Origin: Macropodus opercularis
Taxonomy: Eukaryota > Chordata > Actinopteri > Anabantiformes > Osphronemidae
Assembly (NCBI GenBank): GCA_030770545.1
Contig: CM061100.1
Span: 2,239,501-2,303,500, forward strand
Length of the DNA stretch: 64,000 bases
Reading direction: 5' to 3'
A program made the translations under genes and the position numbers. Positions 24,601-39,392 of this stretch are shown here, piece after piece. Below the pieces are notes generated by a model. That model worked only from the letters and a program-made list of their open reading frames with translations, ran no database searches and was not told where the DNA came from. Numbering within the stretch: the first letter of the stretch is position 1; the number at the start of each line of letters is the position of its first letter.

Positions 24601-27600
24601 GTTTCAAGGTCTACGCTGCGGCTGCTTCAAAAGCACATTTGCTTTCTTTACAAGGACCTTTGTGATGTGCGTCGTGATGATGCTGATCCAGCCCCTGACC
24701 CGACATGGCTGCACAGAAACAGCCTTGGGTGTCATATAAAAGGCACACGGCACATCTGTATCTTTACAAATAGCTGCTCATCTCTACATGGACCCGTGGC
24801 CATCAGTCATCAGGAGCGACTTTATCTCTCAGGTGCCAAGGATAACAATGCCAGGGAGACATTGGAAGGCGAGCCACAGGGCGACGGTGGCAGGGCTGAT
24901 GAGGGCGGAGGAAAAGAGAGAGGGAGGCAGAGCAAAGGGGCAATGGTGACACGGTGATGGAGGAAATACTATTAAAGGTAATGAATGTCAGTCTGTCATT
25001 CCGCTGTATGATCCAGGTGCCTTTGCCAATTATCCTGACAGCCAGAGGTCTGGTCCCACTCTCCTTTCCGCTGGGGAAAAGCTTGGCTCCAGTGCCAAAT
25101 GCTGGTCTTGTTATAGGATCCACCAGGGACAAAGGCTCCAACTAGAAATCATCACGTTTTAGATAAAGAGCTGCGGTTTGTGCACACCTATAGCAGCGCA
25201 GATCAAGGGGGACGTGGGCGGGCGAACGCTGCTGCTGCAGGCGGCGCTTATAGACGGACCGGTTTCAGGATAACGCACGGAAACGGCTGGACCACTTTTC
25301 CTCTACGACAGATAATTAAAACTTGATCCATCCCCTGTAATTTAGTGAAATGTTTCATCAACACAGCATAGAGGGCTAATTGCAACACAAAATATTCATA
25401 AACGTCTGGCCTCCCAACAATTAAAGTGGAAGTAAATTAATACACCTATACATCAAAACACTGATGAATATTCGCAGCCCCGGGCTCTGGAAATAAATAA
25501 ATGATTAAGGTTTCACAACACCTTGGAAAATTAATCTCACGAGAGCGTTTTCACATAAAACATGCAATAAACAGGAGTCTTAATGAAACACGGAAGGTGT
25601 AGAGCATATGCCAACGAATGTTGAACCGTAACACGGACAGAAGCTCGGGGAGAAGCTGAACACAACACAAAGAGCCACTGTGAGGAAACCGAACTGCTTC
25701 GGTGACCTCTATGAAGAGCTCTTTGCGATTACCTGCAGCCAGCGCTATCTGCTCTGAGTGACAGGCCCAGATTCAACGCTTTCAAGGTGATAAGAGGCTA
25801 AAAATGAGGATATTTGTTTGTCAAAGAGAAACAACTCACCGGCCGTCACCTACTCAGCAGCTGCTGCGCTAACAGCTGCCTGGAAAGGATTTCAGGGACT
25901 CTTCCTCATGCCACTGTGTCACGTCGTTCATATCCAAATGTAAGAAGCAGAGTCTCCTGTTTCTCATCGTTACGTTCATCCAGGTGAGTCACACATCACC
26001 TACGTTGTGGGTTCGAGGGGATTAATATGCTTCACCTGGTGCCAGTCAGGACGTCTGGGACGCGCCGGTGAATCTCTTACACCGTCCGTCCTGCTGCGTG
26101 AGGAATCACTTGCACTGTTGCTTCCGTTTTTATTCCGTCTTCCTTCTCCGCCCGTTTGTTGGCTTCGAAGAATAAAGTTTGTGACGTTGAGTGAAATCCA
26201 AAACGACATGTAGCAATAAAAGTTAGTTATTGCCCAATGCAACGGAGAACATTCAGTCCCCAGTTTATTTACTTTATAGGCCAGAACATTGCACAAAGTT
26301 GATATCGATGTCTAATACATAATTAACTTCTCTCTGATGCTTATCCAGTTAAAGTCTGTATATATTCTGTAGATACTGAGCAGAATCCAGGTCCGGTCCA
26401 TGAAGACGGAGGAGGGCACAGAGGGAGTTCTGGCTTCCCTGCCCTCTTTCTGGACGCTTTAAACTAGTTGTGAGATAAAGTCACAGCTTTGATCTTCAAA
26501 CAGAGATGGAATTGGACCCCTCGGTTATTATTGCCACACAAGAACTGGGAGCTTAACGCTTTTCTAATCTTTCATCGTTTAAATGTTTCTGTGCCAGTAC
26601 TGTACCAAACGAGAACGCCTCACTATTTACTGCGCAAACCTTGTTATGGATTTGTTTTGTAAAGCAAATGCGTCATAAATTATGTAAAGTACACGCAAGT
26701 CAACAAAAGGCGAGAGTGTTTACCTCTGGATGTAATGATGTTACCCTTTATTACACACAGAAGCTTTGTCAATTATTGATGGTAACTGAATCAAACAACT
26801 CCGGATGTCAATTATTCTTTAAAAGTGCACAACCAGAGCAGATATGGGGCTAAAGCACATTTGCATTTAAATGATTTTATTGCTTATAGATTCACTGGAA
26901 ACCCTCCTGATGTGACTGATGTGCTGCCACTCAGAGGGAAAGGAGGCTGGCGAGTGCGAGCCCAGACGTGTCCGTCTGTGCGTCCGTCCTGCAGGGACCC
27001 ACACAGAGCGCTGACAGCAGAACCAGGACAAGTGCATGTGGCCGACACACGGAGAGCAAAGCAGCCAACAACGCACCAGCGTTATGAAGCGAGGGAGGTA
27101 AGCGTTACAACAACATCATCACAGACGCTGGCCCGCATCAGCCTGACTGAACACACACAGCCGTTTGCTTAAACCCGCCCAAAACAGAAACTGAGCGCGT
27201 GGTTTAAAGCCTCAGTTCGTGGAATTCATGACTAAAGCTACTCTTCAAACAACCCATCTCTGACAAATCTACAATAATCTCCTGGATCTGCTGGAGCTAA
27301 TCTACCGTCCGCGGCGCTGAGCTGTGCTCCAGTCCTTCCATCGTCTATAGCTGCCCTAACAAACGCCCACACGCTTGGAATCGCTTTCATCCATTGTAGT
27401 ATATTATATTTAATGAAACAACAAGGCAGGAATCATATAAAGCTTCATACTGTCTGGCTGTAAACTGTGGTTAAGGTGAAGAAACCCGGATAATACGTTT
27501 CAGTATGAACCCGTCCTTAACGAACTCGGGCCGCTTGTCCCTCCCCATCTGTACCAGCAGACAAAAGCTGCTCCCACCGAGACCAAGGTACCGCCACAGA

Positions 27601-30600
27601 GCTAAAAGCAAAGATTAGCAGCCATGGATTGGTGGAAGTGCTTCTTGTTTCTCTGAGTGCTCCCTAATAGAATAAAAGCGAGTCTTACGTAGACAACTGC
27701 ATCAAACACACAGTCGAGACGCTTTGTAGCTTTTTCTGAGAAACTCCAGAAACTAAAAGCAGAGAGAACATTTTCAGCCTCATGCTTCCACACATACAGT
27801 AGAAGGAGGCTAAATACGCTTTTCATCTTACGTCAGGTCTGAAATGTGAGGGACATGGAATTCAGTACAATAACAGTTATTATGCCAGATTACCCCTTCT
27901 GCAGGCCTCGCTTTCTTTATTGCGACTTGCTTTATTTCCTAGTAATTCTGGCTTTTCACTGCTGCGCCCACGCCACCGTTGGCTTTTGTGCCGAGCCTTC
28001 TCTCCAGATTGCTGGCTAGGCTGGAGACGCGGGGAAACGCTCTGTTTTGGGGTGGGTGGCCCAGCAGCGAGCGCTGGAAGGTAGGCATGAGCTGTGTACA
28101 CTGGCAGCGGCTCCCTGCGAGCCTCTGCCAAGACCATCTGGACGCGGCCCCACCACCGTCCAGAGTAATTATTCCCCCCGAGCGCCGCCTGCGCGTGAAG
28201 ACGGCTCCGCGTGCGGCAGGTGAGTTCAGTCTGAGCAGAGTCGACGGCTTGGCCTGCTGCGCTGCACTTCATCTCAATTTATGGAGGCAATTAGGACGGT
28301 TTTGTTTCCCTTGGTTTATGTAACCACCGCAGTTTAAAGGAGTGAAAATTGTGCCCGACAAAATTAATAGCATAAATGCTCAAGCGGCTATGATCAAATG
28401 TCTTATTAGGCCGGACTAAATTAGTTATGTTTGACTTTTTTCCTTTCATGCTCAGTTCACTTTTAATGAGCAATTCTTTTCCAATTTCACTTGGCGTGAC
28501 ACACACTAACCATTATCTCTAAAACCACAGCAGCTCTCAGTGGGCCGCTCAATCTAAACACACAGGTCTCTCTGCAGTAAGCAACAGAACGTGCAGACGA
28601 GAGCGGAGCGCGTCCCATCCGATGCTAATCAGAGAACACGCTGCGGACGTACCGTCAGCGAGCTTCGCCTTAAAGCCAAACCTCTCCTCCCGTGTCTCTC
28701 CATCCCTGAGGCCATTCCCCATCACGGGCTAAGACAGGGAGCTCCTCTACGCAAATGATGCTCCTCGACGGGCTCGACTTTCATTATTCCATACGGTACG
28801 TCGGCGAGCAGGAGTAAGTCTAGAAAGGAGGCGTCGAAGAGCGAGTCACCTCCTGTTGTTGCACGGCGTTGCCAAACTTGACAGAACGCTGGATTGGTGG
28901 GGTTGGCTACTGGCAGGGTTTCCCTCTCTCCCCTTCCCTTTCTGAACTGGGGCCAGGCTCCTCTTGGGCCTCCTCTATTGTGCCGGAGGAAAATTGCCAA
29001 TCCGGGCGACTCTGATTGAACACTGAAAGCAGGAGTTTTATAAAGGAGCTGATTTGCTATTCATTACCTCTCACTTTCTGCCACTCGCTTCCGTTTTTCC
29101 ACTAGCTCACTGAGCCACACTCCAACTTCCTTTCTTGGTCTTTTCTCCAGCGTTCTTTATACCGTGTTCACCCCATCCTTCTCTGCTGATCCCCCCTTGG
29201 AGACTCCCATGGTTAAGCTAGGATATAATGTGGCTTTCTCCATTTTTCAAGGACTGTGGGTGAAATCATTGTTAGTCTGTCAATACAGCAAATAGTGTAA
29301 TTACCTCCCGGTTTACCGAAGGATCAGCAGGCACCTGCCTGGATTTTCAAGTCGGAGTGTTTGGAGCATTTCGAGCTCCCAGAAAGATCTGAATACGACA
29401 AAGAAATGATGCAGCAATGACACAAATAAATAAATAAGGAGTACATGGATGGAGAACCAACACTGCTCCCATGCTGCATTTTTCCATGACTGTGGATATT
29501 GAGGCGTTCCAGACAACACAGAGAACCAGTTTCAAAGATCAGTGACTCACCTAAGGAGCATTAAAGGCTATAGCTTGTCCTGTAGGTTCAAACCATGCAC
29601 TGGATGTTCTCCATTTCCTCGCACACAACTGACTGGAGTCATTGCAAACCAGAAAAAGCATAAGCCACAATAGTGTACACACACTTCCTATCAAGTCCTG
29701 TTCGGGGTTGGAAGGTCCAGCACAGATCTTCAACCCACAGCTGCTATGTGCTTGTTTGGCTTCGTGGGTTTCTTTGCGGCTCCATTTGTGGAATAACGCT
29801 TCTATGATGAACGTACACATACCCAACGTACTCGAATTCGCACAACTAGTCCAGTTAAACGACAGCGGAGGCAGGACTGACGTTTAGAGGAACAGGGACC
29901 TTTTACTCTGCAGAGTTCAGCATTGTCAACCCACCGGCCCCACGAGACAACATGCAAATCACGATGGCAGCGACGCAGAGAAACAACAAATAAATGAATA
30001 AAAAGGGAACAAAACAGACCTTTCTGTGGCCAGCGGATCCTGCTGGGCTGAAGTTTAAAGGTGGGATGTGCAGTTCTCTGGAATTGCCCTCAGTCAATGT
30101 TACAATAATGATTTTTTTTTGCCAATTTCATCTCTCCCGTCCACGTAAGTGCTGCTGGAGAATCATTCAGACTGATGGATTGACTTTCAACATGCCACCT
30201 TAGGTCTGCCATCGCTCTTCCAGAAAGCTTCGGGGCCCAAGTCCCCTTGAGCGCGGTCCAAACCACGAGAGCCTCTGCACCACACATATATAAGACAGTA
30301 GCACTAAACAGATAAATGTGGGGTTTTCATCTGAAGTGTGGGATTTTTTTAAACATTCTTTTCTTTTGGAGGAACTGAAGTGTCCAGTATTTCCTGTATA
30401 GCAGCGTTTCTTACATTCCCCTGAATACACGGACACTTTCTGGCATAATCAGAACAACAGCACAATGTAAATAGCTTTTAATTAGAACAGAGATGGAACA
30501 ATGATGAGTAAACCGATGGGATTTCTGATTATCGTGGAAGAAAAGATGACTCAGCCTGTAAAAGAATGATAATGTGCTGTGGAGGACGTATACGTAGGAG

Positions 30601-33600
30601 CTTTACAGTAAAAGTCTGCATTTAATAAGACAAAGTTCTGTGCGTCCTGCTGTTTCACTTCATCTAATTTTAACTGGATTCAACTGCTGAAAATCTGCTT
30701 TAAAACACATAAATGTAAAACAAAGCACTAAATGTATTTCAGAGTTTAAATCGCGTTTACTTTTCAACAATGCAGTCAAGCTATAAATCCATCTTCCTTC
30801 ATCTTAAACTTTTTCCCTATGTTGTCATTTAAATTGTATATCAGCAGGAAATTAGTTCTGTTTTTCAGTCTTGATTTTAAGTGCTTTGGTTTTACACATG
30901 TTGTAATTGTGCCGTCATTGTCTGACGTCTCTATCCACCCACATTAAATCACATCACGTCTCTAAAACAACTAAAACAATGGCTGATATTGACCAACTAA
31001 CTGTTTTTCCATATTCAGCATTTCTCTGTGATGGTCACAGCAGAGCGGCACTAAAAGCTGTGGACCCACAGGACGTCGGCTGCCTCCGCACATCTGAGAC
31101 CATTTCCTCACTACAACACACACAACCTCCAACAAGACGACAGCGGCCTGAAAAAAGTTAACTCATCTTAACGCGCTTCCATCATAAAGGTCATTTCTGA
31201 GACCAAACCTTCCTCCTTCTCTACTTTGTACAGTTTGATTGAGTCCAAATATCACCTCAGTCTCAGGTTTGCAGTAATTAGTGGCTTTGTTGAAGCCTGG
31301 TTTAATAACACCATTGATTACAGTGTAGAATTAACTGGTAATGAGGAGCCCTTAGTTTAGGTCTATTTACTCTGTTGATGAATGTGAACTACATTGTGCT
31401 GAAATTACTCAATCTAAGAGACGCTGGCTTTATTTGCATGTGGCAATTTATGGTAATTTTAATAATTGTAGTTTCTCCCATGTGAGTTTGTCCAGCGGGT
31501 ACTTAAAGGTTCGCTTCTTAGACCCATTTTCTTTTCCATTTATATGCTGCCCCTGCAGCAAAATACTCGGCGCTGGCACCGGTTGGCATTGTCATGCAAA
31601 TGACACACGGTTACTCCTCTGTTGAGATAAATGACAGAAAGCTGATTGACTCACTTTTAAAAAACGCTTTACAAACGTAAAAACTGCATGAAGAATAATT
31701 TCCTAAAAATAAACCGCTGACAAACCCAAAGTAATGATTTCAGGCCCTGATATTGCTGCTGAGCAACATTTACGAGACCATTATGTCCTAATTTCACCTC
31801 TCACGGCTTCGGACAGGATGACGAGATGTGTACCGGTTCCCGACAGGTTGTGAGGACTGAGAGCGCGATGATTGAGGGTGAGTGGGTCTTTACTGTGGAG
31901 AACCTTAGTGGGTGATTTAGTTCACACTAGTCCTTCCCTTCACTGTGGTAAATCTTTGCTTTATGCATCTTGTTTTCCCATTTACTACATTTGATTTAAA
32001 TAATGTCCTAGAAAAAAAAAGCTTGTCTTATTTTTTTTACATCAGTAAACAAAGCTTCATATTGACAAATGAACTTCATTAGTATCTATAATGAACTGCA
32101 GCATCTTTTGTCACTGCTTTACTTCTAGACAATGAATGTCTCTGGTCTCTATCTGTGCACAGGAACAATGACATACATACATCTACTTGACTGGCCTGAC
32201 ACTTAGAGTCACATTATGTTAAATGTTGTCACAGAGCTTCCTGCTACCAGATGTTGGTCCGGCACACAAGCATAATATAAGCCTGTGTTGCTCTAAACGC
32301 CCATGTATTCTCACACACGCGTGAGCATCTCTGCTTCATTGTGCAGTTCATCCTCTGTCCGTGTTTTCTTAGGGAAGAGGACTCTGGGTCGGCCACTCGC
32401 CGCCTTTCTGTGTCGACATGTTTTCTTCGTTGGGTTGGAAGGTCTGAGAACAGAGGGTATCAGATGTTGTGCAGATTGCAAAGCCCCTTGAGGCAAATTT
32501 GAGATTGTGATCCTGAGGCCTCTTAAGTGGTCCCTGGAGAGGGAAACCAGCGCACCCCGAATAAAATCCCTCCCACCACATGTATGAATCTGTGCACAGT
32601 GAAAAAATGCCTTGGATGAAAGCGATATATGAAATCTCGGGAAAAATGGGACGGTTAAATCACCATGGCCAGAAGTGCTCATGCTCCCATTCCCCCTGTA
32701 TAATATGCATCAAAGACCCATTGAATTAAAATTCAATAAGATCAGACCTGTTTCCCAAACCGATCTGCACCAGCGAGCTGTGATGGCGACTCTATTCTCT
32801 AATCAAATCCGGGCACCGCTCCCTCGCTGCCACTTCAGCCAATCAAAGCAGCAGGAAAGTTGATTTCCAGTGTGAAATACTTAGAACTGATTAATGACTC
32901 AGCTTTTAAAACCAAAGCAGAAATTATAAAAAAAACAACCACCACTGGATTAAATACACACTTACTGTGAGAGGTGCTGTGCGGCTATGGCAGCCTTTAC
33001 ATTTCTAAGCTTGGGATTCTGCCTCTTCTCATCATCTTAATTTAAATGGGATACAGTCAATGACTTTGTTCCAGGCGCTCATTATGCTCTTTGTCCCATG
33101 AAAACTATTAGATTAATTAATGGCTCAACATATTTCCCCCTCACCTCCATCCTTGCAATCAGCTTTCCAGGTCCATTCTCTGCCCAGTGAACCGATTCAT
33201 TCCCTCTATAATGACGGGCCTCTCCTCCTTTTTACGAAATAAGACCTGCAGCTAATTCTGATCGACTTGATAGATTTGTACAATTTGAACGGTGGCGGCT
33301 TAATGAGGCCGAGCTGTAATCAAAAGCGGGGAAGGAAGAGAAAGAAAAGGAGCAACTCCTGAAACCCGCCGTCGCCTCTGGGACATTTCACTCAAGGAAC
33401 AGCTCCTTGTCATTTTTCCTCCAGATATCATCCTGTGAGCAATTACGGCGAATGTACAGCCAGCGATGCATCATCCATTCCTGCGCGCTGACATTCTGTG
33501 AAAAACAGGAGTGTTTACTGAGCAGGGGCGTCATTTACCATGGTAAATATGTGCGTCTCAGGCCGGTGAAGGGTTGATGGTTTTGCGGCGGCGTGACATC

Positions 33601-36600
33601 TGATATACGGCTCTATGCGGAGAGGGGGCTGATCAAGGCCACCTCTATCACTCAACCAGATAATCTCTGCACCCAGAAAAACAAATGACGGCTGCTCGCC
33701 AGCCTCAATAGCCTGTCTCACATCTTCATCCTGTTCATTTGCCGCGGAGCTCGTCTCTTCCTCTCGTTTCAGCAGAGTTCTGCCTTGAACTATTATTGCA
33801 TTCCTGGTTTCCAAGCACCGAAATATGCTTAAACTGCTATTATTTGCACAGCGTCTCCTTGTATGAAGGCCACCTGAGCTGTATGCTCCTTAAAGGATGT
33901 TTAAACATCACACAGGTGGCAAAGAGGGTGAGACAGCGATGTAGGTGCAGGGATCTTGAAAAAGGACAAATTATAAATATTTCCCTCTGGTAATTTATAG
34001 ACTTCTGTCATGTTTGGGGTTTGACAGCAGACAGAGTCAGAGGATAAGAAAGAGCCTCACACTGTGTTCAGAAGCTGAAGAAAGAATGTTGGGTAGACAA
34101 AGATGTGCGGTAGATTGAGATGGTTGGACAAAGCAGAATGTCCTTTCACATATATAGAGAAGGTTGGTGGCTTTGATATTCATACGGCGGTTTAGAAAAG
34201 GTTGAGGAGTCAGATGGTATCTGGGATATTTCACAGAGGTGTGGTGTAAGCTTGGAAAATGGTCTGACACTGGGAAAAAGATGAAAACGAGAGAAAGGGC
34301 AAGCGGGAAGACATACGAGGAGACATGCGTGCACACTTACTGAGTCACAGAAGCAAATCAAACTTGGTTAGAGCGCTCCGCGAGTCGGACACAAACCAGG
34401 CTGGAAAACGCAGGCTTCCCGAAACAAGCTGTCACGTAACATACTCATTAGCTGCAGCAGACTCGGAGCGCTTGTGTTTGCAGGGGGCTATGTTTATAGG
34501 ATGTAATGAGTCAGAGATAAGGAAAAACAGAACAACACAGGAAGAAGTAAAGAAACTGGGTGAGTAAGAGGGAGAGAGACTGCAGAGTTCCCCGCTGGCT
34601 GAGGTTCATGTGTAATCTGAGTAAACACGAAGCCAAGAGGAAACTTTGATCAGAAATATTTTCCGCGGTCCATTCCGAGCCTCGAATCCGTTGTGCGAGT
34701 GTGTGTATTTTTCCGTAATGTAATGTGGAGGACATAAGCAGGTCACACAGACACATGCCTCATTCCACTTGCAGCAGACCCAAAGGATTAATTTAACGAG
34801 CTGTCGGACGCTTGTCCTATGCGGCCCTCGTTAAGACCATCATGCAGAATCTCCATTTGACTGCTGCCTGCCGTGACTAATTGACTTATTTTGCAGGCCT
34901 AAGCAGTACTGAAAGCTCTCATATTTCATATTTATCTCTTTTTGGAGCAATGTCAGGAAACTTCAGGGAGAACAGGGTCATGCATCTTCCCTTGAAAACC
35001 AGAGAAGCAAAGGATGTGCACCTCCCCAGCTGCTCCGACCACACAGACAACAAAACATATTTGGCCTTTGAGTTTTATATAAAAACAATTCCCATGTGTA
35101 TTTTTGAGGTATAATATAGGCTGTGCCTGATCCAATCCCACTTGACATAATGCAGCCTGACAGATACGTTTTGTTTTTTTCCAGCGATCTATTTTATCGA
35201 GATTAAACAGGTTCGGAGTCTTCTGCTTGGAGGAACAGCGCAGACTACATCAATCAGGCTTTACTCTGCATTGGACTAAGACCCAGACAAATTGACTCGG
35301 TTGTTGTCCGCCGTCATCTCGCTGCGAATCCCAGCCTCCGTGTTCTCCCGCCATCCAGTACCATCCTGGCAGGAAGTGTCACGCCACACCGGGCTCCCCA
35401 GGGCACAGAGCCTGCTTTTAAAAGCCGTCTTATTGACTTAAGTGCAGCTTCATTCGTCTGCAGCGCAGGAGAAGGTCGGCATTACCAAAGGAGAAGTGTT
35501 TGCACTTTGACATTTAACTTCGTTTGGATGCGAAACTTTAGAAACTCGTCTTTGTTAGCGGGCGAATTCAGCGCCTCACCCACACAAATCACCTCCAGTG
35601 CCACAACATCGCTGTCGCTCGCTCTCTCATGAACAAATGCAAACAAAATGCCCAGGGCTGCTGCACTGTACGTCCCACCGCCACACGGCTCCGCAGCTTC
35701 TACGGGGATTAATACATATGTGTTGGCTAGTGGCGAAAAACAAGAACAGCTTCTTTTATTAGACCAGTATTGTGTCTGAGAACATAAAACCTGACAACTG
35801 AATGAAAAAACATGGATCATGTCTAGGGAAAAAAAAAATCAATGATAAAGATTAAGATGTAGCGACCGTTGTTGTGTGGGAGCAGTAGGCTTTGTGTCTC
35901 ATCTCTCCTGCCAGATTATTACTACACATTTCTTATAGCTTTAATAGAGCCATGATCCAACATGAAGAAAAGCTACAGCATCCTGTCGTATCCTTATTGT
36001 CTTATTAAATTAAATGTAGGCTTATTAAAACATCCCAATATCACAGCTGTAGATTTATTTATAGATGCTATATGCAAGTCGTGCTGCTGACCGACGTGGT
36101 TGGATGCAGCGTGAGGGGAGGGCGCGACGCCATCTGAACACCTACTCACAGCGAAGTGGCCTTAAGAGGAACCCAAGAGGATGAAGAATGGGAAGGTGAT
36201 TATGTCTGGAGTGGGCTATGAAGGTGAAGGAAAGACAAGATGCAGACGAGGAGGTTGATGAGCGCGTCCTCTGCTTGTGCCTCACCAGCGAATGTCCTGA
36301 ATGGGCTTCTGTTGGCGCCCAAAGGCGAGGCCTGCCGTCGCTGATAACGCAGCCTTGCAACATTCATCTGCTGCACGTGTCGTGTGCACTTCGCTGCCAG
36401 GGATCATAAAACGAAGCAGGAAACATCAGGTTTGCCGCGATGGTGCCGCTCCGTCCGTAGCGTCTAGGCTCAAGTGGCTTCACGGTGCAGCCAAAGCAAC
36501 ACCGCGAGCAACGCGGCTGGTCGAGGGAGACGGCCAGTCTACCGCCTCAGAAACAGCCTGAATCTCTCTGAAGTGCTCCGCTTTGCACCTGAAATCAGGC

Positions 36601-39352
36601 TAAAGTGGCTGTGAACAACAATGAATTCCAGCGGAACTCACAACATTCTGGTTGTTTAGCAACAAGGTTTCTCTGGTTACTTTAGGTCTGAGGTATGAGA
36701 GGAGACGCTAGTTTAACAGGTTTCAATGGAAATGGATCTGTTCTAGAGGATTCTCCTGTTTGAACCGGTCCTGTTGGAGTCCAGTTGTTTTTTTGTGGCG
36801 TGATGTGAGATAATCATCGATCCCGGTCTTTCCTAGTCCTCTTTCATCCATCGTTTTCCCTCACGTGACCAAATTAAAGGCTCTCCAACAGAAATGGCCG
36901 TTCATGCCTGAGGTCAGCTACTGTGCCGCTGTTGTACTTCAGGTTTAATTAGTATTTTGACATTAGATCACTAGTGGTATTTTTCTTTGATATGTTGCCA
37001 GATCAAGTACTGGATGGAACTATCTCCCATCTTTTTATCCTCCACCACAATTAAAACTTCTCTCTCATGCTGAGAGGTTCACTGGCTGTTTTCCTATCGA
37101 GGTCCTCCAAAACAATGAGGCTGCCACAGCTTGAGATTGGATCCGTTTCAGTCATTTCCCTGCGCGTCCTCGTCATCTTATCCCAGCGCCGTTGTATTGC
37201 CCTCCTTCCCTTTTAAGTGTTTTCCCCATCTGCCGGCGAGGGCAGCCATCAACCAAAGGCGAGCCGCCGTTTGTCGCCTCTGCCTCTCTGTGTCTGGCTT
37301 CCAGACTCTTTTCCTCTCCTCTTCTGCTGTGTTTCAGATTGCAGAGTGTGACGGGTGGTTCCTGTGATTGCAGTGTGTGTCCCGTCGGACTAAAGCAGAT
37401 GCTGCCTTTGCTCCGGGAGGGGAAGCTCATTTAGGCTCTTCACTCATGACAGAACAGTGGTCTGTCCTATTTGTGCGTGCGCTCACGCTATTGTCTGCAT
37501 GTGCACGTTTGACAGATGAGATGCACGGACAGTTAAAAGCAAGGAAACATTAGTGCAGGCACCAAGCAGCCGTTTTGATTCTGGTTAGCATCCTGTTCAG
37601 GAGGAAGAGAACATGTCACTTTAAAGACTCCGTGTGTAAGTGAGAAATGTTGAGAGAGACTAGAAAGATGGAGACTAGAAGGAGTCTACGCCGAGGATGG
37701 TAAAGGATTGCACTCCCCAGCATGTTGACAGTGAGCCTGACAGTTCATTAATCCAAGCAAATCCCTCCAAAGTTACTCGAGTGTGGATTCTATTTTCAAA
37801 TTTCCTATTAGTTCCTCTTTGTGGATTAAGCACTGCAGTTCACGAGCGAGTGCCCAGCCCCAGCCACGGCCCAGCTCATATAATTGGCTTGTAATGGATT
37901 TGGTGTCGTCTTTGAATCAGCGATACGGATAGATCCGAGGCAAAGCGGCTACTTTTCAGTCTCTTCTCACCCACAGCCCATGCTGAGGCCTCTGGTTTTG
38001 TATAATTCCTTTCTTTGCTGCACATTGTCATTTCTATTTCTGTGTGTAGCTGTGGCATCTATAGCTGGAGGACTATGGCAGAGCAACGTGACACGGCTGG
38101 AGATGAAACATGTCAGGTGTCATGCAGCCTTAGGGCTCCTGTCACCGTCAAGATCCCTGATTCATATTCTGAACCCGCCCCACCATCTCCAGCCCTGTGC
38201 CTCCTTTGCACCCACTCCTTCCCTTCCTGACGTCCCCTCTCCGTCTGTATGCAGACTCTGACCTGCCTTTGATAATTATTTTTTCTTTTCTTTAACATAA
38301 AGACAAAAGTAAAAAGGCTGGAACGTGCCCAGCTAATATTGTGAAGGTTTAAGTTATTTTACCAACGTGTCCGGTTATAATAATTATATTCCTAAACCAA
38401 TGAGTAAACAGGAAGTTGGTGTAGAGTAACTGACACGATTTCATTTCTAATCAATATAAAAAATGCAGCATATACGTTGAAAGATGTTGAATGAATTCAT
38501 GGCGTCATTTATTACTGGGGTGTTAATTAAGCGTCTTAAATACAAACTGGTAGATGCAAACTTGTACGTGATCGATTCAGGTTAAGGCCACGCCATCGGA
38601 AATCAATGTGATAATCAGACAAACTTGATTACATCCATCACAACAGAGCTGCGTCAATAGTTTGACTAATACGTCCGTCAGAGCCCAGCGAGAGACGCTT
38701 CCACGTTTAGAAAAACAGCAGATTGCGTCTGATAGCGGGGAATTGGCGCCGGTGGCTTCCTGCTACAGCTTCACCCCTGCCTCCATCCTGCAGCGGGCGA
38801 CTGTGGCTGTAATGACACTGTTAATCTGAGACTTGATGATGCGCTCCACTACTCCACGAGATACGGGAGGCAGGACGGAGACTGGGCTTAGTTTCCAATG
38901 AAACTTGGCCAGATTGGAGCAAAGAGCACAACCGTCAACTGGATGTGAAGTTTGGCCAGAGCCCGAACCAGAACGTCGCATCAGAATCGGTATCTGTGCT
39001 TCTTCTCCTCCTCGACTAACGAACGCACAAACTGGCCAAGCACTGAAGGCTGAACCTCTTGGACATCGTCCGGTAGCGAGACGTGAGCCTGTGCTACTCA
39101 GCCATTAGCTTGTAGCTTGAATCCTTATTGTAATGCTCTGTGAGGTTGGTTGGTTTACTGGCTTGCAGAGACAAAGGTAATGGCGCAAACACACGCTACA
39201 CTCGCACACATGCACACCTGTGTAATGGAGGCGCAATTTAAACTAACAAGGTTGGAGCCTGGCATCTCACAGGCTGATGGACCCCAGCCAATTATCACAC
39301 CATAATGAGCTGGTCAGCTAAGGATGCTTGCGTACATTCACTTAGGATGCGC
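21603..39352. other. Intron 1 segment with candidate conserved noncoding stretches but no recognised gene
   Basis: This is largely unique sequence. Stretches at about 22020-22680, 25300-25620, 28250-28520, 31240-31340, 33050-33960 and 35130-35460 are rich in TAAT/ATTA cores and lack repeat character; I discuss several as possible enhancers. The 99-codon minus-strand frame at 33515-33814 has balanced composition but no recognised domain. No mobile element was recognised. Confidence 0.5.
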
Positions 39353-39392
39353 TGTGTGTGTGTGTGTGTGTGTGCGCGTGTGTGTGCGCGCG
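39353..39392 (+). repeat. Compound (TG)n/(CG)n alternating purine-pyrimidine tract
   Basis: Ten-plus TG units pass into GCGCGTGTGTGTGCGCGCGC. The whole 40-base tract alternates purine and pyrimidine and includes CG steps, the most favourable sequence for Z-DNA. Confidence 0.95.
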
